A stretch of DNA of 64,000 bases from Streptomyces fructofermentans (GCF_014651055.1 NZ_BMWD01000021.1:109144-173143), one strand, 5' to 3'. Shown: positions 8,465 through 16,171, numbered from the stretch's first letter. Notes: a model not told the origin generated them from the letters alone. A program made the numbers and translations.

Positions 8465-8502
8465 CGTCCGCGCGGCGGTACTCCGGTACCGCCGCGCGGA
8501 CG
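8465..8502 (+). terminator. Strong hairpin terminator followed by TTT
   Basis: A perfect 17-bp stem (CGTCCGCGCGGCGGTAC and its complement) is closed by a TCCG tetraloop and followed by TTT. It ends transcription coming from the 8330 mini-ORF, upstream of the separate promoter for the dehydrogenase operon. Confidence 0.9.
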
Positions 8503-8565
8503 TTTGCGCTGTCCGGCGACCCGGTCGCGGCCGGTGCGGACCCGATGCCCCCGGGGCTCACGACC

Positions 8566-8598
8566 TTGACAGGGAAAGGTATCTGACGGACAGTCAGA
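8566..8598 (+). promoter_or_regulatory. Promoter with TetR-type operator for the acyl-CoA dehydrogenase operon
   Basis: A consensus -35 TTGACA (8566-8571) is followed after 17 nt by a weak -10 (GACAGT, 8589-8594). The -10 lies inside a perfect palindrome TCTGAC-GGACA-GTCAGA at 8582-8598. A repressor bound here would block RNA polymerase. The operon start GTG is 38 bp downstream. No regulator gene is adjacent. Confidence 0.65.
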
Positions 8599-8635
8599 AA
8601 TCATCCGTCGTACGAGGTCCGGGAGGGCCGTCGTC

Positions 8636-9868
8636 GTGCATCTCGCCCCCACCGAGCGCCAGCGGCGGCTGCGCGCCGAACTCCGCGCCTACTTCAGGGA
8701 CCTGATGCCGGACGGGCCTCCGTCCGCCGGTTCGGAACGCCATCGGGCGCTGCTCCGCAGGATCGGTTCCGACGGATGGCTGGGCCTCGGCTGGCCCGTC
8801 GCGTACGGGGGCCAAGGGCGCGGCGCGGACGAGCAGTTCGTCTTCTTCGACGAGGCGTACCGGGCGGGCGCCCCGGTCTCGATGGTCACGCTGAACACGG
8901 TCGGACCGACGCTCATGCGGTACGGGACCGAGGCGCAGAAGGACTTCTTCCTGCCGAGGATCCTGCGCGGGGAGGCCGTGTTCGCCATCGGCTACAGCGA
9001 ACCGTCGGCCGGTACGGACCTGGCGGCACTGCGCACGCGGGCCGTGCGCGTACGCGACGGGGGCGACGGCGGAGAGGACGGGGGCGGGGGCGGGGGCGGA
9101 GAGGACGGGGGCGGAGAGGACGGAGAGCGGCAGTGGCTCGTCGACGGGCAGAAGGTCTTCACCTCCAACGCCCAGCACGCCGACTGGATCTGGCTCGCCT
9201 GCCGTACGGACCCCTCGGCGCCGAAGCACCGGGGCATCTCGATCCTGCTCGTACCCACCGACGCCGCCGGGTTCTCCTGGACGCCGATCGAGACCGTGGG
9301 CGGCCAGACCACGACGGCCACGTACTACGACGGCGTCCGGGTCCCGGCGGACAGCCTCGTCGGTGAGGAGAACGGCGGCTGGGAGCTGATCACCGGACAG
9401 CTCAACCACGAGCGGGTCGCTCTCGCGGCGATCGGTATGCAGGCCGAGGACTTCTACGCGGCGGCGCTCACCGCCGCCCGTACGCCCGATCGGGTGAATG
9501 GCAGACCCAGGACCGACGAGCCGTGGGTGCGTTCCAGACTGGCCGAAGTGCATGCGCGACTGGCGGCTACGCGCCTGCTCAGCTGGCGTCTGGTGGGTGA
9601 TGTGGAGGCGGGCGGTCCGGCGCCGGGCGAGGCGAGCGGCGTGAAGTTCGTGGGAACCGAATCGGCAGTCGCGGTGTACCGGATGTGTCAGGAAGTCGTC
9701 GGATCGGACGCGCTGGTCCGGGCCGGTTCGCCGGGTGCGTTCGGGGACGGCGAGCTGGAGCGGATGAACAGGGCGGCGCAGATCAACACGTTCGGGGGCG
9801 GGGTGAGCGAGGTGCAGCGGGAGATCGTCGCGACCATGCGGCTCGGGATGACCAGGGGGCGGCGGTGA
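8636..9868 (+). CDS. Acyl-CoA dehydrogenase, FadE29/ChsE2-like
   Basis: A 410-residue flavoprotein that would introduce a double bond in an acyl-CoA thioester. The N-terminal helical domain is followed by the FAD-binding strand AIGYSEPSAGTDLAALRT and a C-terminal helical domain ending INTFGGGVSEVQREIVA. LNHERVALAAIG resembles the region that holds the catalytic glutamate in FadE29. It is the first gene of an operon whose contents match the mycobacterial igr locus, where FadE28 and FadE29 form a heterotetramer acting on a steroid side-chain CoA ester. Start GTG at 8636. A Gly/Asp/Glu-rich insertion (residues ~141-164) interrupts the beta domain and is encoded by a simple DNA repeat. Confidence 0.85.
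   Translation: MHLAPTERQRRLRAELRAYFRDLMPDGPPSAGSERHRALLRRIGSDGWLGLGWPVAYGGQGRGADEQFVFFDEAYRAGAPVSMVTLNTVGPTLMRYGTEAQKDFFLPRILRGEAVFAIGYSEPSAGTDLAALRTRAVRVRDGGDGGEDGGGGGGGEDGGGEDGERQWLVDGQKVFTSNAQHADWIWLACRTDPSAPKHRGISILLVPTDAAGFSWTPIETVGGQTTTATYYDGVRVPADSLVGEENGGWELITGQLNHERVALAAIGMQAEDFYAAALTAARTPDRVNGRPRTDEPWVRSRLAEVHARLAATRLLSWRLVGDVEAGGPAPGEASGVKFVGTESAVAVYRMCQEVVGSDALVRAGSPGAFGDGELERMNRAAQINTFGGGVSEVQREIVATMRLGMTRGRR
9058..9126 (+). repeat. Intragenic simple repeat encoding a Gly/Asp/Glu insertion
   Basis: Iterations of GGGGGCGGAGAGGACGG within the acyl-CoA dehydrogenase gene add about 20 residues of Gly, Asp and Glu between VRVRDGGD and RQWLVDGQKVF. The reading frame is kept. Confidence 0.75.
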
Positions 9869-11067
9869 GCCGGGCGCCGGGCACGGGGGGCGGGAGCGAA
9901 GGCGGCGGCGCCAGCGCGCGGGGGGACGACCGGGAAGCCGGCCGCGGTGAGGGGGACCGGGGCACGCCCGAGGAGCTGTACGCGCGGCTGAAGGCGTTCG
10001 AGGGGCGTGCGGGGACCGTCGGGGGCGTGGGCAAGGACCTGGTCAACGAGCCGATGATCCGGCACTGGTGCGAGGCGATGGGCGACACGAACCCGGCCTA
10101 CGCGGGGAAGGACGCCGTGGCGCCGCCCACCATGCTGCAGGCGTGGACGATGGGGGGCCTGTCCGGGCACGAGGGGCGTTCGCACGCGTACGACGAGCTG
10201 CTGCGACTGCTCGACGGCGCGGGGTGCACGTCGGTGGTCGCCACCGACTGCGAGCAGGAGTACCTGCGGCCCCTGCGGCCCGGGGACGAGGTCACCTTCG
10301 ACGTGGTGATCGAGTCGGTCTCGGAGCGCAAGACGACCGGGCTCGGCACCGGGTACTTCATCACGACCCGGATGGACGTGCGCGCGGCGGGCGAGCCCGC
10401 GGGGACCCATCGCTTCCGGATCCTCAAGTACGCGCCGGCGGGGCGGAGCGCGCGGCGGGGGGAAGCGGGACCGGCGGCCGGCGCGGGGACCACGGACCGC
10501 TCGGAGGTCGGTGGTTCGGGGGGCGGCGGTTCGGGGGGCGGCGGTTCGGAGGGGAGTCGTTCGGAGGGTGCCGAGGGCGGCAAGGGTGCCAGGGGTGACC
10601 GGGGTGCCAGGGGTGACAGGGGTCCGTCCCCGGTGAGGCGGCCCCGGCCCGTCGTCAACCGGGACAACGCGGGCTTCTGGGAGGGCGTGTCCCGGCACCG
10701 GCTGCTCATCCAGCGCTGCGACGGATGCGGGACGCTGCGCTTCCCCTGGCTGCCGGGGTGCAACGCGTGCGGCTGCCCGGACTGGAGCACGGTCGAGGCG
10801 TGCGGCGAGGGGACCGTCCACTCGTACGTCGTGATGCACCATCCGCCGTTCCCCGCTTTCGCCGAGCCCGATCGGGCCACCGGTCGGCCGGGCCCGTACG
10901 CGGTGGCGCTGGTCGAACTCGCCGAGGGCGTACGGATGATCAGCAACGTGGTGGACGTGCCGTACGACCGTGTGCGGATCGGGATGCCCGTGCGGCTCCT
11001 GTTCCGGCGCATGGACGAGGAGCTGGAGCTGCCGGTCTTCCGGGCGGCCGGGGAGCGGGGGCGCTGA
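9865..11067 (+). CDS. MaoC-like hydratase / DUF35 OB-fold fusion (ChsH2-like)
   Basis: A 400-residue two-domain protein. Residues ~30-195 form a hot-dog MaoC-like domain (MIRHWCEAMGDTNPAY, PPTMLQAWTMGGL). Residues ~255-395 form a DUF35 rubredoxin-like zinc ribbon (RCDGCGTLRFPWLPGCNACG, four Cys) plus OB fold. This matches mycobacterial ChsH2 (Rv3542c), whose MaoC half pairs with ChsH1 and whose DUF35 half binds the Ltp2 aldolase. All three partners are encoded here. The GTG start overlaps the previous stop (GTGA). The linker between the domains is a natural Gly4Ser-type repeat followed by GARGDRGARGDRG. Confidence 0.88.
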   Translation: MSRAPGTGGGSEGGGASARGDDREAGRGEGDRGTPEELYARLKAFEGRAGTVGGVGKDLVNEPMIRHWCEAMGDTNPAYAGKDAVAPPTMLQAWTMGGLSGHEGRSHAYDELLRLLDGAGCTSVVATDCEQEYLRPLRPGDEVTFDVVIESVSERKTTGLGTGYFITTRMDVRAAGEPAGTHRFRILKYAPAGRSARRGEAGPAAGAGTTDRSEVGGSGGGGSGGGGSEGSRSEGAEGGKGARGDRGARGDRGPSPVRRPRPVVNRDNAGFWEGVSRHRLLIQRCDGCGTLRFPWLPGCNACGCPDWSTVEACGEGTVHSYVVMHHPPFPAFAEPDRATGRPGPYAVALVELAEGVRMISNVVDVPYDRVRIGMPVRLLFRRMDEELELPVFRAAGERGR

Positions 11068-11068
11068 C

Positions 11069-12211
11069 ATGGACTTCACGCCCACGCAGGAGCAGTCCGC
11101 GGCCCGCGGGCTCGCGGCCCGGATCTTCGGCGACCTCTCCACGCACGAGCGGCTGACCGCCGTCGGCACCGGCAGCGACGCCGAACTGTGGAAGGCGCTG
11201 TGCGAGGCGGGTCTCGTCGCCGCGGTCCAGGACACGGGGCTGCTCGGACTGGTGCTGCTGCTGGAGGAGCAGGGGCGGACGACGGCACAGGTGCCGTTCG
11301 CCGCGAGCTGTGTGTACGGGCTGCTCGCCGTCTCGTCCCACGGGTCCCCGGAGCAGCGGGAGCGGCTGCTGCCCGGCATCGGTGACGGGACGGCGGTCGT
11401 GGCGGGTGCCGTGTCCGGAGCCCGTGTTCGGGAGTCGGCGCCGGGGCGGCTGAGCGGTGCCGTCCCGGTGGTGCCGTGGCTGCGTGACGCCACGCACGTC
11501 CTGGTCGCGGACGAGGGACGCGCCCTGTGGCTGGTGCGGACGGCCGACGCGCGGTGCGACCGCGTGGAGCTGACGGCACCCTGGTCCGCGGGGCGCCTGA
11601 CGCTCGACGCGACACCGGCGGAGCGCCTCGGCGGTCCCCTGCCCCGGAGTGCGGCGGGAACCTTGCCCGGTCCTCGGTCCGACGGCCCGACCAGGGGATC
11701 GGGCGGCGAGTCCTGCGGCGACGCGGCCCTCACCCATTCGGCGGGCGGCGCGGGCGCGTACGACGACGTGCTGGCGAGCGCGCGCATCGCCTTCGCGGGG
11801 CTGCAGGCCGGGGTGTGTGCCGGAGCCGTGGCCAGGGCGGTCGCGCACACCACGACCCGCGAGCAGTTCGGCAGACCTCTCGCGGCGAAGCAGGGGGTCC
11901 AACTCCGGGCAGCCGACGCGCACATGGACACCGAGGCGATACGGGTCACGGCGTACGAGGCGGCCTGGCGGCGGGACGAGGGGCTGGACTTCGCCGGGCA
12001 CGCGCTGACGGCCGCCTGGTGGGCCTCGGAGGCGGGGCACCGGGTCGTCCACGCCGGGCAGCATCTGCACGGCGGCACCGGCGCCGACCTCGACCATCCC
12101 GTGCACCGGCACTTCCTGTGGGGCCGGCAGCTGGAGTCGTACCTCGGATGCGGGAGCGAAGTGCTGCAGGAACTCGGGGAGTTGATCGTGCGGGGAGAGG
12201 TGGACGGATGA
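11069..12211 (+). CDS. Acyl-CoA dehydrogenase, FadE28/ChsE1-like
   Basis: A 380-residue acyl-CoA dehydrogenase family protein. The N-terminal helices read MDFTPTQEQSAARGLAARIF. The C-terminal domain contains TTREQFGRPLAAKQGVQL, and HLHGGTGADLDHPVHRHFLW is typical of FadE28. The central flavin-binding strands are short and poorly conserved. In mycobacteria FadE28 supplies half of a composite active site with FadE29, so this protein probably works only with the dehydrogenase encoded two genes upstream. ATG at 11069 is 1 bp after the previous stop. A Gly/Ser/Pro-rich segment (residues ~190-228) looks like a disordered loop. Confidence 0.85.
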   Translation: MDFTPTQEQSAARGLAARIFGDLSTHERLTAVGTGSDAELWKALCEAGLVAAVQDTGLLGLVLLLEEQGRTTAQVPFAASCVYGLLAVSSHGSPEQRERLLPGIGDGTAVVAGAVSGARVRESAPGRLSGAVPVVPWLRDATHVLVADEGRALWLVRTADARCDRVELTAPWSAGRLTLDATPAERLGGPLPRSAAGTLPGPRSDGPTRGSGGESCGDAALTHSAGGAGAYDDVLASARIAFAGLQAGVCAGAVARAVAHTTTREQFGRPLAAKQGVQLRAADAHMDTEAIRVTAYEAAWRRDEGLDFAGHALTAAWWASEAGHRVVHAGQHLHGGTGADLDHPVHRHFLWGRQLESYLGCGSEVLQELGELIVRGEVDG

Positions 12212-12663
12212 GCGCCGAGGCCGGACGGACGGTGCGGGCCGGGGACGAGCTGCCACCGCTGGAGATCGAGATCACCCGCACGCTCGTCGTCGCCGGGGCC
12301 ATCGCCTCGCGCGACTACCAGGACGTGCACCATGACGCGGAGCTCGCCCGGCAGCGGGGTGCGCCGGACATCTTCATGAACATCCTCACGACCAACGGAC
12401 TCGTCGGGCGCTACATCACCGACCACTTCGGGCCCGCCGCCGTGCTGCGCGGGGTGTCCATCAGGCTGGGGGCACCCAACCATCCCGGGGACACCATGGT
12501 GCTGACCGGCACGGTGGAGGACGTCCGCGGCGACACCGCGAGGGTCCGGGTCGTCGGGGCGAACGGGATCGGCCGGCACGTCACGGGCACGGTGACCGTC
12601 ACCCTGCCCGGCGCCGGGGCGGCGCAGGAGCCGGTGGCCGGGGCGGAGGCGGGTCGCGCATGA
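12208..12663 (+). CDS. MaoC family dehydratase, ChsH1-like
   Basis: A 151-residue single hot-dog domain protein. The hydratase motif region reads ASRDYQDVHHDAELA, with the Asp and His expected for water addition to an enoyl-CoA, followed by IFMNILTTNGLVGRYITDHF. The size and position next to a MaoC+DUF35 fusion match ChsH1 (Rv3541c), which forms a heteromeric hydratase with ChsH2. The ATG overlaps the upstream stop by 4 bp, and its own stop overlaps the next start, indicating translational coupling. Confidence 0.88.
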   Translation: MSAEAGRTVRAGDELPPLEIEITRTLVVAGAIASRDYQDVHHDAELARQRGAPDIFMNILTTNGLVGRYITDHFGPAAVLRGVSIRLGAPNHPGDTMVLTGTVEDVRGDTARVRVVGANGIGRHVTGTVTVTLPGAGAAQEPVAGAEAGRA

Positions 12664-13832
12664 GCGTCCGGGGGCGGGACACGCTGGGCGGGCGGGCCGC
12701 GGTCGCCGGCATCGGAGCCACCGAGTTCTCCAAGGACTCGGGCCGCAGCGAGCTGCGGCTGGCGGTCGAGGCGGTGCGGGCGGCGCTCGACGACGCCGGT
12801 CTGACTCCGGGGGACGTGGACGGGCTGGTGACGTTCACCATGGACACCAGCCCGGAGATCACGGTCGCCCAGGCAGCCGGCATGGGAGAACTGTCCTTCT
12901 TCTCGCGCATCCACTACGGCGGCGGGGCGGCCTGCGCCACCGTCCAGCAGGCGGCCCTGGCCGTGGCGGCGGGAGTCGCCGACGTGGTGGTCTGCTACCG
13001 GGCGTTCAACGAACGCTCGGGGCGGAGGTTCGGCTCCGGCGTGCAGCACCGCGAGCCGTCGGCCGAGGGCGCCGCGCTCGGCTGGGCGCTGCCCTTCGGG
13101 CTGCTCACGCCCGCGTCCTGGGTGGCGATGACGGCCCAGCGCTACCTGCACGCGTACGGGCTGACACCTGAGGCGTTCGGCCGGGTCGCCGTGGCCGGGC
13201 GGCGGTACGCGGCGACCAATCCGGCGGCGTACTTCCACGGCAGGCCGATCACCCTGGCCGACCACGCCGCCTCCCGGTGGATCGTCGAGCCGTTGCGGTT
13301 GCTGGACTGCTGCCAGGAGACGGACGGGGGGCAGGCGGTGGTCGTCACCTCCGTGGAGCGGGCCCGCGACCTGCCGCATCCGCCGGCCGTCATCACGGCG
13401 GCGGCCCAGGGCGCGGGCCGTTCCCAGGAGCAGATGACCAGCTTCTACCGGGACGACCTCACGGGGCTGCCGGAGATGGGCGTGGTGGCCCGCCAGTTGT
13501 GGCGCACCTCGGGCCTCACACCGGCCGGAATCGACGTGGGGATCCTCTACGACCACTTCACGCCGTTCGTGCTGATGCAGTTGGAGGAGTTCGGATTCTG
13601 CGGGCCCGGCGAGGCCGCGGACTTCGTCGCCTCGGAGCGGCTGCCGCTGAACACGCACGGAGGGCAGCTGGGCGAGGCGTACCTGCACGGGATGAACGGT
13701 GTGGCCGAGGGGGTGCGCCAGATCCGCGGCACGTCGGTGAACCAGATACCGGGCGCCCGCCGGGTGCTGGTCACGGCGGGGACGGGAGTGCCCACGTCGG
13801 GGCTGATCCTGGGTTCGGACGATCAGGGCTGA
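12660..13832 (+). CDS. Lipid-transfer / thiolase-like protein, Ltp2-like aldolase
   Basis: A 390-residue thiolase-superfamily protein (SCP-x type). The N-terminal half reads AAVAGIGATEFSKDSGRSELRLA and YGGGAACATVQQAALAV. The C-terminal half contains NTHGGQLGEAYLHGMNG, a conserved block of this subfamily. In the steroid pathway Ltp2 is a retro-aldolase that removes the last side-chain carbons (as propionyl-CoA) and works only when bound to the DUF35 domain of ChsH2, which is encoded in the same operon. It is the last gene of the run. The ATG overlaps the upstream stop (ATGA). A role on another bulky acyl-CoA cannot be excluded. Confidence 0.88.
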   Translation: MSVRGRDTLGGRAAVAGIGATEFSKDSGRSELRLAVEAVRAALDDAGLTPGDVDGLVTFTMDTSPEITVAQAAGMGELSFFSRIHYGGGAACATVQQAALAVAAGVADVVVCYRAFNERSGRRFGSGVQHREPSAEGAALGWALPFGLLTPASWVAMTAQRYLHAYGLTPEAFGRVAVAGRRYAATNPAAYFHGRPITLADHAASRWIVEPLRLLDCCQETDGGQAVVVTSVERARDLPHPPAVITAAAQGAGRSQEQMTSFYRDDLTGLPEMGVVARQLWRTSGLTPAGIDVGILYDHFTPFVLMQLEEFGFCGPGEAADFVASERLPLNTHGGQLGEAYLHGMNGVAEGVRQIRGTSVNQIPGARRVLVTAGTGVPTSGLILGSDDQG

Positions 13833-14026
13833 CCCTCCGTTCGACGGCCGGGCCTGATGGCGGCGGGCTCGGGGGCTCGGGCGCCGGGGCCGACAGCCGG
13901 GGTCCGGGGTCCGAGAGCTGGGGCCAGGGGTCCGGGTTCCGACGATCGGGGCTGATTCCGGGACGGACGGATGAACGCGGCGCGTGTTGGGGACGGGACG
14001 CGCGGGCGGGCCCTTTCACTCGCCGT

Positions 14027-14902
14027 ATGCGTTGGATGCGTCGTCACAGTGTGATCGTCGGACTCGGATTCGTACTGCTCCTGCTGGGGCAGACCGCGGC
14101 ACCACCGGCGCAGGCCGGCCCTCGGGTGCCATCGGCCGCCGCCGACGGGGACGCCCGTGCGCCGGGCCTGAGCGCGGTCCCCGCGCCCCTCGTCTTCAAG
14201 GGCCGCGCATTCGACACCTGCCGGGCGCCGTCCGCGGACACGATGGGGCGGTGGCGGGCGTCGCGGTACCGGGCCGTGGGCGTCTACTTCGGCGGCCGCG
14301 GCAGGGCCTGCCGGAGCCAGCCGAATCTCAGCCACCGCTGGATGCGGAAGGTCCGGGCGCAGGGCTGGCGGGTGCTCCCGCTGTACGTGGGCTCGCAGGC
14401 GCCCTGTGTGTTCGCCCGGCACAAGCGGTCCGTGCGTATCGGGCGGCACCCCTGGCGGCAGGGGAGGTCGGAGGCGAGGGACGCGGTGCGCAGGGCCGGA
14501 GCGATCGGCATCGGCCGGGGGAGCGCGCTCTACCTGGACATGGAGGCCTACGCGTACCGGAGCAAGCGGTGCGCCCGCTCGACCCTCCGGTTCGTCCGCG
14601 GCTGGGACCGCGAGGTGCGGAAGCTCGGCTATCTCCCCGGGTTCTACAGCAGCGCCGAGTCCGGCATCCGGCACCTGGGGAACGCCCGGCGGGCGGGGGT
14701 GCGCGACCTGCCGTCCGTCATGTGGTTCGCCCGGTGGCGCGTGCGGGCCCGGGTGCTCGGGGAGCCCGCGCTGCTGCGGACCGGGTGGTCGTCGTCGCGG
14801 CGCATCCACCAGTACACGGGGAACGTGTGGGAACGGCACGGCGGCCGCACGCTCCTGATCGACCGCAACCTGGTGCACGCGCCGGTGGCCCGCATCCGCT
14901 GA
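14027..14902 (+). CDS. Secreted DUF1906 (Rv2525c-like) glycoside-hydrolase-like protein
   Basis: A 291-residue exported protein. A signal peptide is clear (MRWMRRHSVIVGLGFVLLLLG, then small residues before QAGPRV). The mature part is a DUF1906-type TIM-barrel: FKGRAFDTCRAPSADTMGRW, YRAVGVYFGG, GWRVLPLYVG, SALYLDMEAY (acidic residues at the barrel mouth) and a late IHQYTGNV. Members resemble GH25 lysozymes in fold and are thought to act on cell-wall glycans, though activity is mostly unproven. Four cysteines could form disulfides. Start ATG at 14027. The frame is open upstream but has no export signal there. The 3' end is duplicated into the following repeats. Confidence 0.85.
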   Translation: MRWMRRHSVIVGLGFVLLLLGQTAAPPAQAGPRVPSAAADGDARAPGLSAVPAPLVFKGRAFDTCRAPSADTMGRWRASRYRAVGVYFGGRGRACRSQPNLSHRWMRKVRAQGWRVLPLYVGSQAPCVFARHKRSVRIGRHPWRQGRSEARDAVRRAGAIGIGRGSALYLDMEAYAYRSKRCARSTLRFVRGWDREVRKLGYLPGFYSSAESGIRHLGNARRAGVRDLPSVMWFARWRVRARVLGEPALLRTGWSSSRRIHQYTGNVWERHGGRTLLIDRNLVHAPVARIR

Positions 14903-15020
14903 GTCCTCCGCCGTCGAGGTGCGTATCCGCCGGGTCCGCCGCCGTCGGGGGTGCGTATCCGCCCGGTCCGCCGCTGTCGGGATGCGTATCCGCCGGGTTC
15001 CGCATCCGCCGGGTCCGGCC
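14889..15020 (+). repeat. 31-32 bp tandem repeat array overlapping the gene end
   Basis: The element GCRTCCGCYGRGTCC..CCGTCG recurs with 31-32 bp spacing. The first unit covers the last codons and stop of the DUF1906 gene (from 14889), and TGCGTATCCGCC then starts at 14920, 14952 and 14983, with a shortened unit at 15001. The rest of the 436-bp gap (15021-15338) holds G/C-rich DNA and the sigma factor upstream structure. Confidence 0.8.
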
Positions 15021-15188
15021 GCGCCGCAGTTCGTGCTGTGCCGTGCCGCTGTGCCGCCGTGCCGCCGTGCCGTGGCGCGGCTGCGGCCGTGGCATGCCCC
15101 GCCGTCCCCCGGTACTCCCCCGGGGCGCGGGCGCGCGGCGGTCGTGACGTGCCCGCGCCGCCGGGCGGCCCGGGCCCCCGCCCGGGGA

Positions 15189-15285
15189 GCCGTGTCTCAG
15201 GGGTGACCCTCAGGGGGGCGGGTCACCGCCTCCACCTTCAGTAGGTGGGGCCGGCCCCCCTCCTACAACCTGAGGCGGACACGGC
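15189..15285 (+). promoter_or_regulatory. Structured upstream region of the SigE-type sigma gene
   Basis: GCCGTGTCTCAGG (15189-15201) can pair with CCTGAG....ACACGGC (15269-15285), with a 4-nt bulge. This brings together a loop that contains a second hairpin, GTAGGTGGGG...CCCCCCTCCTAC, near 15241-15266. The sigma gene starts 54 bp further on. The region may be a regulatory 5' structure or an operator. Confidence 0.45.
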
Positions 15286-15338
15286 TTCGGGACCTGCGGC
15301 CGATCCGCCGGAGTAGGGGTCGCTCCTAGCGTGGAGCC

Positions 15339-15884
15339 ATGACCACACCCGTCTGCACCAGCGCTTCGAATGCCGCGACGCGGACCCACGCCTACCCGTC
15401 GTTCTCGTCGTACGTCAGGGCTCGCCAGCCGGTGCTGCTGCGTACCGCGCGCTCGCTGACCGCGAACCCGTGCGATGCCGAGGACCTGCTGCAGACCGCG
15501 CTCACCAAGACGTATGTCGCCTGGGAGCGGATCGAGGACCACCGGGCGCTCGACGGGTACGTACGCAGGGCGCTGCTGAACACGCGGACCTCGCAGTGGC
15601 GGAAGCGGAAGGTCGACGAGTTCGCGTGCGACGAGCTGCCGGAGCCGGAGGTTCCGTCGGCGGGGGACCCGGCGGAACAGCAGGCGCTCCACGACGCGAT
15701 GTGGCGGGCGATCATGAAACTCCCCGCACGGCAGCGGGCGATGGTCGTCCTGCGGTACTACGAGGACCTGAGTGAGGCGCAGACCGCCGCGGTACTGGGT
15801 GTCTCCATCGGTACCGTGAAGTCGGCGGTGTCGCGTGCGCTGGGCAAGCTGCGGGAGGACCCCGAACTCGCCCCCGTCCGCTGA
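15339..15884 (+). CDS. SigE-family ECF RNA polymerase sigma factor
   Basis: A 181-residue ECF sigma factor containing region 2 (residues ~25-90, LTANPCDAEDLLQTALTKTY, YVRRALLNTRTSQWRKRK) and region 4 (~120-172, LPARQRAMVVLRYYEDLSE, with helix-turn-helix GVSIGTVKSAVSRALGKL). This matches the SigE-family subgroup common in Streptomyces, usually ~165-185 residues. No anti-sigma gene follows. The next gene is a CoA ligase across a 287-bp gap. The ATG at 15339 follows a short purine-rich stretch (GTGGAGCC). Confidence 0.9.
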   Translation: MTTPVCTSASNAATRTHAYPSFSSYVRARQPVLLRTARSLTANPCDAEDLLQTALTKTYVAWERIEDHRALDGYVRRALLNTRTSQWRKRKVDEFACDELPEPEVPSAGDPAEQQALHDAMWRAIMKLPARQRAMVVLRYYEDLSEAQTAAVLGVSIGTVKSAVSRALGKLREDPELAPVR

Positions 15885-16095
15885 CGCGACCGGCAGGCGC
15901 GGCCGCCTCCGGCGATCACCCCCGGCCCGGCACACTCCGCCCGGCACACCCCGCCAGGCACACCCCACCCGCGACGCCCCACCCGCACCACCCCGCCCGC
16001 ACCACCCCGCCCGCCAGGCCCGACAGGTCAGCACAGGGGCGGGTCCGGGGGCAAGTGATCCCGCCCGTGACGTGATCGATCGCCCGGGACTAGTG

Positions 16096-16113
16096 ACATA
16101 CCGCGCGGTATGT
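16096..16113. promoter_or_regulatory. Perfect 18-bp palindrome, TetR-type operator
   Basis: ACATACCGCGCGGTATGT is fully self-complementary and lies 58 bp upstream of the acyl-CoA ligase start. The ATACCG...CGGTAT core is the form bound by several TetR-family repressors of fatty-acid genes. No tetR gene is adjacent, so the cognate regulator is unknown. Confidence 0.7.
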
Positions 16114-16171
16114 GAGCAGAATCAGCGCAACCCTTACTACCGCGTAGGCAATGTCGCCCCGGGAGGACGCC

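Noticed and set aside
9688..12579. A 963-codon open frame on the minus strand
   Set aside because: It runs antisense to the coupled dehydrogenase/hydratase operon, which has clear domains and overlapping start-stop signals. The minus frame has none.
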